Source of the DNA: Thetidibacter halocola
GTDB lineage: Bacteria > Pseudomonadota > Alphaproteobacteria > Rhodobacterales > Rhodobacteraceae
Assembly (NCBI RefSeq): GCF_018224955.1
Contig: NZ_JAGTUU010000003.1
Coordinates: 1 to 64,000 of the forward strand
Direction of reading: 5' to 3'
DNA: 64,000 bases
This document shows, in pieces, positions 55,770-64,000 of the stretch. Under the pieces are notes generated by a model. It saw only the letters and a program-made list of their open reading frames with translations. It was not told where the DNA came from and ran no database searches. Each line of letters starts with the position of its first letter. Position 1 is the stretch's first letter. Both the position numbers and the translations under genes were made by a program.

Positions 55770-57072
55770 CGTTTGCAGCCTTGATGTAAGTCATGGGATT
55801 GACGGGTTTTCCGCCGACACGGACCTCGTAGTGCAGATGGGTGCCGGTCGACCGTCCTGTGTTCCCCATATCACCGATGCGCTGCCCACGCGAGACTCTT
55901 TGACCCACGGACACGCGAATTTGGGAGAGGTGGGCATAGCGGGTTTCGATGCCGAATTCATGCTGGATCTTGATCAGGCGACCATAGCCAGAATTCCAGC
56001 CCGCATGCACCACCACGCCGTCGGCGGTGGAATAGATCGGCGTACCATGCGGCGCGGCGAAATCCGTGCCAGCGTGCAGCCGGCCCCAGCGATAGCCGAA
56101 CCCGGAGGTGAAGCGGAACGCATCCTTCAGCGGCGAGGCAAAAGGCGCCTTCTGCGCGGCGATCCGATAAAGGTTCAACCGATCCATCTGGCCGAGGATC
56201 TCGTTGGCGCGGCGGGTGTCCTCGGAGGGTTCTTCGCCCCGGGTCGAGAAGCTGAGCGGGGTCAGCGGGCCGCCCTGGCCGGAATAGCCGCGGCGCACCT
56301 GGTTCAGGATGCGGTCCGGGTCCATGCCGGCGGCCTCGAACATCTTGTCCAGCGGCTTGACCGACACGGTCATCGCCTCTTCGAGCTGGCGGAAGATGGT
56401 GTCGTTCTTGTCCTGCATGCGCTCGATCTCGGCCTGCATCTCGGCGGCGCGGACCAGCGCCTCCTGTGCGTCGGCCACGACCTTGTCGCGCTCGGCGGCG
56501 GTGCGGGCCAGCGCGTCGGACAGCATGTCGAGCGTGCCGTCGCCGGTCTCGCCCGAGGCGGCCAGCGCGGTGCCGCCGTCCTGCATCTGCTGTTCCAGCG
56601 CGGCCAGCCGGTCGGAGATTTCCTCGCGCGCCCTCATGGTGTCGCGCAAAGTCGCCTGGATCACGTCGATGCCGGTTTCCAGCTCGCGGCGGCGGGCCTC
56701 GGAATCCAGCAGTTCGGACTGCATGATCGAGATCTGCTGCAACGCCGAGTTGAAACGCTGCTGCGCCGCCACGGCCTCGGCCGCGCGGGCGTCGCGTTCA
56801 TGCGACAGGTCGTTGAGGCGCTGCTGGTAGGTGGTTTGTTCGCGCTTGGCCTGCTCGCGGTAGCTGCCGGCGCCGATGCTGTCCATCAGCAGGATGGCGG
56901 TGGCGATGATCGTCCAGCCAATCACCAGCGTGCCGCCAGCGAAGGCGATGGCCTGGGTTTCGGGTTTCAGGCGGATGAATCGGGTGTCTGTATCGCTGCG
57001 CAGAAACAGCCGGCGTTCCGGAAAGAAGCGCTCCATCAGCGCGTGCATGCGAATGGCCAGACGTGTTCTCAC
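55759..57072 (-). CDS. membrane-anchored M23 (LytM-type) peptidase
   Basis: Protein of 437 residues: a short cytosolic start, a membrane anchor (TQAIAFAGGTLVIGWTIIAT in part, near 40-62), a long coiled coil (about 70-250) and a C-terminal M23 domain. The domain keeps its zinc ligands (HAGTDFAAPHG and HLHYEV), so it should cut peptidoglycan cross-bridges. I place the start at GTG 57070-57072, seven bases after AAGGGG, giving VRTRLAIRMHALMERFFPERRLF; a first-frame ATG 26 codons earlier lacks support. Overlaps bactofilin. Confidence 0.9.
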   Translation of the reverse strand: MRTRLAIRMHALMERFFPERRLFLRSDTDTRFIRLKPETQAIAFAGGTLVIGWTIIATAILLMDSIGAGSYREQAKREQTTYQQRLNDLSHERDARAAEAVAAQQRFNSALQQISIMQSELLDSEARRRELETGIDVIQATLRDTMRAREEISDRLAALEQQMQDGGTALAASGETGDGTLDMLSDALARTAAERDKVVADAQEALVRAAEMQAEIERMQDKNDTIFRQLEEAMTVSVKPLDKMFEAAGMDPDRILNQVRRGYSGQGGPLTPLSFSTRGEEPSEDTRRANEILGQMDRLNLYRIAAQKAPFASPLKDAFRFTSGFGYRWGRLHAGTDFAAPHGTPIYSTADGVVVHAGWNSGYGRLIKIQHEFGIETRYAHLSQIRVSVGQRVSRGQRIGDMGNTGRSTGTHLHYEVRVGGKPVNPMTYIKAANDVF

Positions 57073-57230
57073 CTGGTGTCCCCTTAACCCGTCCCAACAA
57101 CAGCGCTCGGTTCCCCGGCCGACGCCTTGGCGAAGGGGATAGCCACGCATTCACGGTATCGCAAGTTTTTTGGGCTTTCGAGTCGGCGCGGCTGGCGGAG
57201 TGGCGCCGAACCGGCGAAAAACCGCCGATC

Positions 57231-58055
57231 TTAACGGGTTCCGGGAACTGGCTGATCGGCCAGCGGCCAGTAGAAATCGGGGGGTAAACCGGCTTCGGCG
57301 CGCTTTTCATCGTTGAAGGGCGGCTTCAGCGCGCCGTGGAAATGGCGCCGGACAAGGGTGTGAAAGGCGTCCTTGGGATCGAGATCGTGCCGGCCGCAGA
57401 GGAAATGGAACCACTTGGAACCATAGGCGACATGGGCCACTTCCTCGGCATAGATGGTTTCCAGCGCGGCGACGGCCTGGTCGGCGCCGGCCTTGCGGAA
57501 GATCGCGATCATGCCTGGCGTCACGTCCAGCCCGCGCGCCTCGAGTACCATCGGAACCACGGCGAGCCGCCCCATGAAGTCGTCGACCGTGTCCTCGGCG
57601 GCGCGCCACATGCCGGCATGGGCGGGCAGGGCGCCGTAAAAGCTGCCCAGCGCCTCAAGGCAGTCGCAGATCAGGTTGAAATGTTTCGATTCCTCGTCCG
57701 CTGCCTTGACCCAGTCGTCGTAGAAGCCGGGCGGCATGGCGACGTGGGCAAAGCGCGGGATGATGTCCCAGTGCAGGTCCACCGCGTTCAGTTCGATATG
57801 CGCCACGGCGTGAAGCAGCGCGATGCGGCCCTGCGGGCTGCCCGGCTTGCGTTTCGGCACGTCGCGCGGGTCCAGCAGTTCGGGATGCGCGGGGCGGGAG
57901 GGGCGCAACGGCGCCTGCGCATCGCCCAGCGGGATCGGCTTGCCGGCGGCGCGGGCGGCGAACCAGGTAGCGGCATGGGCGCGCGATTTCGCGGTCTTTT
58001 CGCGCCCGTCGGCGGCGGTCAGCACGTCGACGGCCATCTCGGTCAGCGTTGGCAT
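57231..58055 (-). CDS. DUF455 family ferritin-like protein
   Basis: Protein of 274 residues with a four-helix ferritin-like core. Metal-type motifs HAVAHIELNAVDLHWD (Glu and two His near 83-95), EESKHF near 121 and EEVAHVAYGSKW near 204 supply a di-metal site. The family is conserved in proteobacteria; related proteins act as tRNA- or lipid-modifying oxygenases, but no activity is established for this group. AAGGGAG lies before the ATG (58053-58055). Confidence 0.82.
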   Translation of the reverse strand: MPTLTEMAVDVLTAADGREKTAKSRAHAATWFAARAAGKPIPLGDAQAPLRPSRPAHPELLDPRDVPKRKPGSPQGRIALLHAVAHIELNAVDLHWDIIPRFAHVAMPPGFYDDWVKAADEESKHFNLICDCLEALGSFYGALPAHAGMWRAAEDTVDDFMGRLAVVPMVLEARGLDVTPGMIAIFRKAGADQAVAALETIYAEEVAHVAYGSKWFHFLCGRHDLDPKDAFHTLVRRHFHGALKPPFNDEKRAEAGLPPDFYWPLADQPVPGTR

Positions 58056-58112
58056 GGCGGGCTCCCTTCGGGTCGGCGGCCGGGATAGCGCGGCGGGTCC
58101 GAAGGGGCAAGG

Positions 58113-60161
58113 TCAGCCCGTGCCAGTGGCGCGATTGCGGGCATAGCGGGCGCGCGCGACCTCGGGCGGCAGCGGCGGTGCGATCAGGTAGCCCTGCACC
58201 GCGTCGAACCCGCCTTGCCGCAGTACGGCCATCTGCGCCTCGGTCTCGACCCCCTCCGCCAGCAGCGCGATGCCCAGCCGGCGCGCGACGAAGGCGGCGC
58301 TGTCCACGATCGCGCGCGAGCGCGGATCGCTCTCGCAGCCGCGGACAAAGGTCTGATCCAGCTTGACCTTGTCCAGCGGGATCTCGAACAGCGTCAGCAG
58401 CGAAGCGCTGCCGGTGCCGAAATCGTCCAGCGAGACCCGCACCCCCATGGCACGCAACTCGGCGATGCAGGCGCGAGCGCGATCCATGTCGGCGATGATG
58501 CCGGTCTCTGTCACCTCGATCTCCAGCCGGCAGGGCGCAAGCCCCGAGCGCCCCAGCGCCGCGCGCACCATGGGCAGCAGCAGGTCGCGCTCCAGTAGGG
58601 CAGGCGGCACATTGACCGCCACGGTATGGGCTCCCGGCCAGGCGGCCAGCTCGGTGCAGGCGGTGGTCAGCGCCCAGCGCGCCAGGTCGGCGGTCAGCCC
58701 GTTGCGGTCGGCCAACGGCACGAAGACCGCTGGCGAGACCGCGCCGAATTCGGGATGGGTCCAGCGCGCAAGCGCCTCGAACCCGGTGACGCGGTCCGGC
58801 CCCGGCCCGACCGCAAAGCTGACCTGCGGTTGCAGGTGCAACGCCAGCCCGCCGTCGCGGATTGCGCCGCGCAGATCCAGCGCCAAGCGGTCCGTGCGCT
58901 GCCGTTCCGCCAGCTTGTGCCGGTCGAACAGGGCGCAATCGGTCGTTGTTGCCTCGACCGCGCCATCAAGCGCGAAATCCGCGTGATCGGCCAGGTCATG
59001 CGGCCGGTCGCCGTGTTCGGGAAAGGCGGCAAGGCCGATCACCGGTTCCAGCGTCAGGCCCTGGCCGTCATGCGCAAGGCGGATCTGGCCGATTTCGCGG
59101 CGCAAGGCCTGCGCGCGCTCCTTCCACAGGGCGGGGCCGTCCTGTCGCCCGCCGCGGTCGAGCAGGACCAGGAAATGCCCCGCACCGGCATGGCCGACGA
59201 TCGACTCGGCGCCTGCCGCCTGCTGGATCGGGCGCGCCAGCCGCGGCAGCCACTGCCGCAGCACGTCGCGTCCGAACAGCATCCGCGCCTCGCGAAAGCC
59301 GCCCAGCGACAACGCCAGCAGCAGGAAGGGCCGCCCCTCGACCATGCGGCCCGCCATCTCGGCGATCATGCCGTCGCGGTTGGGCAGCATCAGGTCGGGG
59401 TCGATCAGACGGTTTTCCAGGCGCCGCCGCTCGAATATCTCGGAGTTTCGGCGTTCGAGGAACAGCATCGCGGCGCCGGCCAGCAGGATCAGCCCGGTCA
59501 CCGGCAGCACGACCCAGATCAGCCCGGCGCCGGTCAGCAGCCCATCGGGCAGGGGGGCCGCGCCCGTGCCGCGATGCAGCGCCGCCATGCCGCCGAAATG
59601 GATCAGCAGGATCGTCAGGGTAAAGGCCCCGCCACGCCGGATCGCGCAGTGGCGCGGTCGCAGCCCGATCGACGGCACGACAAAGAGCAGCGCGCAGGGC
59701 GCTGCCAGCAGGACCGACAACGCCACGCCGGACTGCGCGTGATGCAGCGGGGCGGCGGCCACCAGTCCTGCCATGCCCAGGTGATGCATCGCCGACACGC
59801 TGACCAGGAACAGCAGCGTCTGCGCCGCCTGTTCACGCCGCACGCCCGGCATCCGCGCGGCTGCGGCCATCGCCGTCATGCCTGCCACCGAGACCAGCAG
59901 CGACAGGCCGGTCATGTCCGGCCTGTAGCCCAGCGGTTCGGCCGGCGCATAGCCCAGCATGGCGATGAAATGCACGGACCAGATCGAACTGCCGACGATC
60001 ACGCCGAAGCAGAGGATCCAGAACGGGCTGACTCCGGGCGCGGCGGTGCGGGCACGCCCCAGGATCGGCTGCGCCACCGCCCCCGCCACGGCACAGAGCA
60101 GACCCGCCACGGCGACGAACCGCAGGTCATGCAAGCCGAACAGGGTGGCAAGGGTGGTCAT
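58113..60161 (-). CDS. MHYT-GGDEF(degenerate)-EAL cyclic-di-GMP phosphodiesterase
   Basis: Protein of 682 residues. The N-terminal membrane sensor has repeated histidine/methionine motifs (SVHFIAML, AMHHLGM, LIHFGGM), the MHYT pattern thought to bind copper and sense gas. The following GGDEF-like domain has lost its signature (AGAGHF in place of GGDEF), so it should not make cyclic-di-GMP. The EAL domain keeps GFEALARW, VAVNVPP, EVTET, DDFGTGSAS, KVKLDQ, AEGVET and QGYL, so hydrolysis of cyclic-di-GMP is expected. The start at 60159-60161 follows GGATGAG. Confidence 0.9.
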   Translation of the reverse strand: MTTLATLFGLHDLRFVAVAGLLCAVAGAVAQPILGRARTAAPGVSPFWILCFGVIVGSSIWSVHFIAMLGYAPAEPLGYRPDMTGLSLLVSVAGMTAMAAAARMPGVRREQAAQTLLFLVSVSAMHHLGMAGLVAAAPLHHAQSGVALSVLLAAPCALLFVVPSIGLRPRHCAIRRGGAFTLTILLIHFGGMAALHRGTGAAPLPDGLLTGAGLIWVVLPVTGLILLAGAAMLFLERRNSEIFERRRLENRLIDPDLMLPNRDGMIAEMAGRMVEGRPFLLLALSLGGFREARMLFGRDVLRQWLPRLARPIQQAAGAESIVGHAGAGHFLVLLDRGGRQDGPALWKERAQALRREIGQIRLAHDGQGLTLEPVIGLAAFPEHGDRPHDLADHADFALDGAVEATTTDCALFDRHKLAERQRTDRLALDLRGAIRDGGLALHLQPQVSFAVGPGPDRVTGFEALARWTHPEFGAVSPAVFVPLADRNGLTADLARWALTTACTELAAWPGAHTVAVNVPPALLERDLLLPMVRAALGRSGLAPCRLEIEVTETGIIADMDRARACIAELRAMGVRVSLDDFGTGSASLLTLFEIPLDKVKLDQTFVRGCESDPRSRAIVDSAAFVARRLGIALLAEGVETEAQMAVLRQGGFDAVQGYLIAPPLPPEVARARYARNRATGTG

Positions 60162-60230
60162 CGCTCATCCGTCGCGAAACATCCGCGACGGCAGGCTTAG
60201 GCCATGCCGGTTAAGAAACCCTCTGCACGC

Positions 60231-60692
60231 TCACGGCGCGCGCGCCGCCTCCAGCACCTCGGCGGCGTGGCCCGGCACCTTGACCTTGCGCCATTCCCGC
60301 GCGATCCGGCCCTCGGCGTCGATCAGGAAGGTCGACCGCTCGATCCCCATGTAGGTCTTGCCATACATGGATTTCTCGGCCCAGACGCCGAATTTCTCGC
60401 AGACGTCGGACTCTTCGTCCGTCAGCAGCGGCACGGTCAGGCTCTTCTTCTTCATGAACTTCTCGTGACTGGCGAGACTGTCCTTGGATATGCCATAGAC
60501 CCTGGTGCCGGCCTCGGCGAAAGCGGATTGCAGCGCGCTGAACTCCTCGTTCTCCTTGGTGCAACCCGAAGTGTCGTCGCGCGGGTAGAAGAACAGCACC
60601 ACCTTGGAGCCCTTAAGCGCCGAAAGCGTGACGTCGCCCTCGGTCGAGGGCAGGGTGAAATCCGGGGCGGGCTGGCCGGTCATGTCGGTCAT
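60231..60692 (-). CDS. bcp: thioredoxin-dependent peroxiredoxin, Bcp/PrxQ type
   Basis: Reduces hydrogen peroxide and organic peroxides in the cytosol. The 153-residue protein has the peroxidatic cysteine at Cys44 in DDTSGCTKENEEF; the +5 resolving cysteine of classic PrxQ is absent, so it is a one-Cys or distant-resolving type (another cysteine lies in ESDVCEKFG). WAEKSMYGKTYMGIERSTFLID matches the family. AGGAG precedes the ATG at 60690-60692. Divergent from the AsmA-like gene. Confidence 0.93.
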   Translation of the reverse strand: MTDMTGQPAPDFTLPSTEGDVTLSALKGSKVVLFFYPRDDTSGCTKENEEFSALQSAFAEAGTRVYGISKDSLASHEKFMKKKSLTVPLLTDEESDVCEKFGVWAEKSMYGKTYMGIERSTFLIDAEGRIAREWRKVKVPGHAAEVLEAARAP

Positions 60693-60776
60693 GCGTGTCT
60701 CCTGTCAGAGGATGGTGTATGCTGTCGCGCAAGGCAGGGCGCAAACCAAGAATAAGGCGGCAGGGCGCGGCTTCCA

Positions 60777-63700
60777 GTGACGGACCGGAGTGAAATCGAA
60801 GGTGGCAGGGTCTCTGCGCGGCGACGGCGCGGCGGGCGGGTCGCTCTGTGGCTGCTGACATCGCTGGTGACGGCGCTGGCGCTGGCGGTCTGGCTGGTGC
60901 CGGGGCGCCCGGTGGCCGCGCCCGACTGGCTGCGCGACCGGATCGAGGCACGCATCGCCGAGACCCTGCCGCCGGGCCTGTCGCTGCGCTTTGGCCGGGT
61001 CAGCGTGCTGATCCAGCGTTCGGGCCTGCCGCGGGTCATCCTTTGGGATGTGGAATTCGACAACGCCGCGGGCCTGCCCATAGCGCAGCTTTCCGACATC
61101 GAGGCGGCCTTTCTGCCGCTGCCCCTGCTGCGCGGCAAGCCGGTGCTGCGCGAGCTTCAGGTGTCGGGCGCGGTGCTGACGCTGACGCGGGACGCCGACG
61201 GGCGGATCGGGTTGGCGCTGGGCGATGCCTGGGGCGCGCAGGCGGCGCCGGGCGTGCCGCAGATGGTGGCGCAGATCGACCGGCTGCTGTCCGACCCGAG
61301 ACTGCAAGACCTCAACCTCATCGACGCCGACGCGCTGACCATCCGCTACGAGGACCTGCGCGCCCGCCGGGGCTGGACGGTGGATGGTGGGCGGCTGCGC
61401 ATCGCGCGCACCGATGGCGTGCTGGACCTGACCGGCGACCTGGCGCTGCTGGCGGGTGGCGATGCGGCGGCCAGCCTGGAACTCAACGCCTCCAGCGCCA
61501 TCGGCGACTCCTCGCTCGACTTCGGGATCACGCTGGCCGGGCTTGCCGCGCGCGACATCGCCACGCAGACTCCCGCGCTGGCCTGGCTGGAGGCGCTGGA
61601 CGCGCCGATCTCGGGCAGCCTGCGGTCGCGCTTCGAGGCGGACGGGCGGCTGGGGCCGCTGAACGCGGTGCTGACCATCGGCGCGGGCGCGCTGGCGCCC
61701 AACCCGGCGACGCGGCCCGTGCCCTTCGACAGCGCGCGCACCTATTTCACCTTCGATCCCGAAAGCGGCGACCTGAGGTTCGACGAGATCGCGGTGGTCT
61801 CGCCGCTGGGGCAGGTCACGGCCGAGGGCCTGGCCCGGCTGCAAGGCGTCGAGACAGGCTGGCCCACCGGTCTCTGGGGGCAGTTCCGACTGACCCGGAT
61901 CGAGGCAAGGGAAGGCGCGGTGATGGACCGTGCGCTGGCCTTCGACGGGGCCGAGATGGCGTTCAAGCTGGCCTTCAAACCCTTCCGCCTGACGCTGGGC
62001 CGGCTGCGCCCGACCGATTCCGACCTGCCCTTGAACCTGTCGGGAGAGCTGGTTGCCGCGCCCGAGGGCTGGCAGCTGTCGCTCGACGCGACGGCAGACC
62101 GGACGAGCCCGTCACAGGTCCTGTCCTTCTGGCCGGCGGGGTTCAAGGCCAAGGCGCGGTCCTGGGTCGAGGAGCATGTGCTGCAGGGTGGAATCAGCGA
62201 CGTGACCTTTGCCCTGCGCGCCCTGCCGGACGCGCCGCTGCGCACCTATCTGGACCTTGCCTTCGACGCGGGCGAGGTGCTGTTCAACAAGCGCCTGCCG
62301 CCGGTGCAGGCGGCCTCGGGGCGGCTGGTGATCGACGGGCCGCGACTGGGTCTGCGGCTGGAGGCAGGGCAACTGGATCCGGGGCAGGGCGGCCCGATCG
62401 ACCTTGCCGGGACAGAGGTGGTCATCGCCGACCTGCGCGAGCGGCCATCGACCGGAGAGATATCCCTGCGCGCCCAAGGCTCCGGCACCGCCGCGCTGGC
62501 CTTTGTCGATAACGAGGCCTGGCAGGTGCTGCGCAAGGCCGGGCGCGACGCGGCGATGGCCACGGGGCGGGTCGCGCTGACGGGCACGCTGCGCCTGCCG
62601 TTGCGGCCCGGTGTCAAGCTGCCGGATGTCGACCTCGACCTGACCGCGCAACTGGACGATGTCGCCTCGGACAAGCTGCTGCCGGGCCGTTCCTTGCGGG
62701 GCGACGGCCTGACGCTGCGGCTCGACAATGAGACGCTGTCCATCGCCGGCCCGGTCACCGTGGATGGCGTGCGGGCCACCGGCAGCTGGCGGCAACCGCT
62801 GCGCGGCGGCGAGGGCGGCACGGTCACGGCGGATGTCGCGATCACGCCGCAGGCCTTACGCGCCTTCGGCATCGGCCTGCCGGACGGCATGCTCAGCGGC
62901 TCCGGCATTGGCAAGCTGGAGGTGGTGCTGGCGCGCGGCACGCCACCCCGTTTCGCGCTGACCTCGGACCTCGCGGGGCTGGGCTTGTCGATCCCGCAAC
63001 TTGGCTGGCGCCTGGCCGAGCGCGCGGGCGGGCAATTCCGCATCGCGGGACGCGCCACGCAACCCGCCACGATCGACTCGCTCTCGCTGCAGGGCGGCGG
63101 GCTGGACGCGGCGGGCGACCTGACCCTGCGTCCCGGCGGCGGGCTGGATACGCTGCGGCTGGAGCGGCTGCGGCTGGGCGACTGGCTTGATATCAGCGCC
63201 CGGCTGCGCGGCCGGGGTGCAGGTCTGCCGCCGGCGGTAGAGGTGCTGGGCGGCCGCGCCGACATGCGATCCGCCACGCTGGGCGGCGGGGGCGGTGGCG
63301 GATCTGGCCGAGGCGGCGCACCGCTGAGCATTGCGCTCGACCGGTTGCAGGTCAGCCAGACCATCGCGCTCGACCGTTTTGCCGGGCAGTTCGACACGAC
63401 CGGCGGCCTGCGCGGCGCCTTCACCGCCCGCGTCGGTGGCACGGCCCCGATCACGGGCGAGGTCCTGCCCCAGCCCGGCGGCCGCAGCGCCTTCCGCATC
63501 CGGGGCGAGGACGCGGGCGACATCCTGCGCGCCGCCGGTATTCTGAAACGGGTTCAGGACGGAACCTTCGCGCTCGACCTCGGGCCGGTGGCGGGACAGC
63601 CCGGCACATTCGACGGGCTGCTCACGGTTCGCGGCACGCGGTTGCAGGGCGGCTCTGCCATCACCGGGCTGCTGGACGCGATCAGCATCGTCGGCATCCT

Positions 63701-64000
63701 CGACCAGATGAACGGCCCCGGCATCTACTTCGACGAGGTCGAGGCGCGCTTCCGCCTCGATCCGCGGCGGGTGACGGTATCACGCTCGTCGGCTGTGGGG
63801 CCGTCGATGGGCATTTCGCTCGACGGCTACTATGATCTCGCCTCGGGACAGATGGACATGCAGGGTGTGCTGTCGCCGGTCTACCTGCTGAACGGGATCG
63901 GCCAGATCTTTTCCCGCCGCGGCGAGGGGCTGATCGGCTTCAACTTCACCATGACGGGGCCCGCCGCCAGCCCGCGCATCGCGGTGAACCCGCTTTCGGT
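60777..64000 (+). CDS. AsmA/YhdP-like large membrane-anchored protein (partial, runs off the right edge)
   Basis: An uninterrupted frame of at least 1,074 codons with no stop before the window end. It starts at GTG 60777 (the only start after an in-frame TAA at 60753), has a basic segment and one membrane anchor (ALWLLTSLVTALALAVWLV, about residues 22-40), then a huge periplasmic part rich in short beta strands and repeated phrases such as LSGELVAAPEGWQLSLDA and SLSLQGGGLDAAGDLTL. This is the pattern of DUF3971/AsmA-C proteins of the YhdP/TamB class, which form bridges for phospholipid transport to the outer membrane. A Gly-rich stretch (TLGGGGGGGSGRGG) lies near residue 840. The C terminus is outside the window. 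Confidence 0.85.
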   Translation, partial: MTDRSEIEGGRVSARRRRGGRVALWLLTSLVTALALAVWLVPGRPVAAPDWLRDRIEARIAETLPPGLSLRFGRVSVLIQRSGLPRVILWDVEFDNAAGLPIAQLSDIEAAFLPLPLLRGKPVLRELQVSGAVLTLTRDADGRIGLALGDAWGAQAAPGVPQMVAQIDRLLSDPRLQDLNLIDADALTIRYEDLRARRGWTVDGGRLRIARTDGVLDLTGDLALLAGGDAAASLELNASSAIGDSSLDFGITLAGLAARDIATQTPALAWLEALDAPISGSLRSRFEADGRLGPLNAVLTIGAGALAPNPATRPVPFDSARTYFTFDPESGDLRFDEIAVVSPLGQVTAEGLARLQGVETGWPTGLWGQFRLTRIEAREGAVMDRALAFDGAEMAFKLAFKPFRLTLGRLRPTDSDLPLNLSGELVAAPEGWQLSLDATADRTSPSQVLSFWPAGFKAKARSWVEEHVLQGGISDVTFALRALPDAPLRTYLDLAFDAGEVLFNKRLPPVQAASGRLVIDGPRLGLRLEAGQLDPGQGGPIDLAGTEVVIADLRERPSTGEISLRAQGSGTAALAFVDNEAWQVLRKAGRDAAMATGRVALTGTLRLPLRPGVKLPDVDLDLTAQLDDVASDKLLPGRSLRGDGLTLRLDNETLSIAGPVTVDGVRATGSWRQPLRGGEGGTVTADVAITPQALRAFGIGLPDGMLSGSGIGKLEVVLARGTPPRFALTSDLAGLGLSIPQLGWRLAERAGGQFRIAGRATQPATIDSLSLQGGGLDAAGDLTLRPGGGLDTLRLERLRLGDWLDISARLRGRGAGLPPAVEVLGGRADMRSATLGGGGGGGSGRGGAPLSIALDRLQVSQTIALDRFAGQFDTTGGLRGAFTARVGGTAPITGEVLPQPGGRSAFRIRGEDAGDILRAAGILKRVQDGTFALDLGPVAGQPGTFDGLLTVRGTRLQGGSAITGLLDAISIVGILDQMNGPGIYFDEVEARFRLDPRRVTVSRSSAVGPSMGISLDGYYDLASGQMDMQGVLSPVYLLNGIGQIFSRRGEGLIGFNFTMTGPAASPRIAVNPLS

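Overview
The window is chromosomal DNA of a high-GC alphaproteobacterium, most probably a member of the Rhodobacteraceae/Paracoccaceae (Roseobacter or Rhodobacter type). This rests on gene content and order: a phaZ/phaC/phaP storage locus, stand-alone DUF2927, DUF1223, DUF3422 and DUF6314 genes, ccmC-ccmD-ccmG near acnA, a bactofilin gene overlapping an M23 peptidase gene, dense packing with ATGA/GTGA overlaps, and a dispersed C-rich 3'-end repeat. No rRNA, tRNA or CRISPR array was seen. All calls come from reading the sequence; no database search was run.

Layout. 0.2-4.1 kb: polyhydroxybutyrate cycle (phasin, synthase, divergent depolymerase) with CTGC-N3-GCAG sites of the PhaR type. 4.2-7.1 kb: methylthioadenosine-to-AMP salvage operon (mtnP, DUF2927, LysE-type exporter, apt). 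7.3-10.7 kb: a small cytochrome c, then a minus-strand operon aroQ, Gfo/Idh/MocA dehydrogenase, VOC protein, cupin protein that looks like an uncharacterised carbon-catabolic unit. 10.8-17.7 kb: adenine deaminase, cytochrome c maturation ccmC/ccmD/ccmG, a dihaem cytochrome c and aconitase. 17.9-25 kb: DUF1223, a lipid A acyltransferase-like protein, a divergent FliG, two small secreted proteins sharing a cysteine motif, purB, DUF6314 and DUF3422. 25.2-37.7 kb: a YeeE/TsuA-type sulfur transporter, then an oligopeptide-type ABC importer (two permeases, binding protein, fused double ATPase) whose ATPase gene is followed by an ArgE-type deacetylase, a DAO-type FAD oxidoreductase and two tandem M20 amidohydrolases; together they look like uptake and degradation of acylated or peptide-linked amino acids. 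37.6-40.6 kb: a decayed membrane-protein piece, a frameshifted SDR gene, a DUF2934 protein, an unknown protein and a glycosyltransferase-like protein. 40.8-47.4 kb: fabF, mltG, cysS (preceded by a tiny Cys-rich leader ORF), cimA and a squalene/phytoene-synthase-like protein. 47.4-51.5 kb: MFS transporter, solitary cobK-like gene, alkA-type glycosylase, carboxylesterase and HNH nuclease.

51.5-55.1 kb is a graveyard of transferred DNA: a zinc-ribbon transposase-like pseudogene with two in-frame stops and a frameshift, a broken type I methylase gene (hsdM), a truncated IS3-family (IS2-like) element sitting in hsdM, and the 3' end of hsdR. hsdS, most of hsdR and the right half of the IS are gone, so one insertion/deletion event plausibly destroyed a complete restriction-modification system.

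55.2-64 kb returns to core genes: bactofilin and an M23 peptidase, a DUF455 ferritin-like protein, an MHYT-EAL cyclic-di-GMP phosphodiesterase with a dead GGDEF domain, a Bcp peroxiredoxin, and a very large AsmA/YhdP-like gene that runs off the right edge. The most interesting regulatory signal is the 12-residue leader peptide with three cysteine codons just upstream of cysteinyl-tRNA synthetase; the most interesting gene set is the aroQ-dehydrogenase-VOC-cupin operon.
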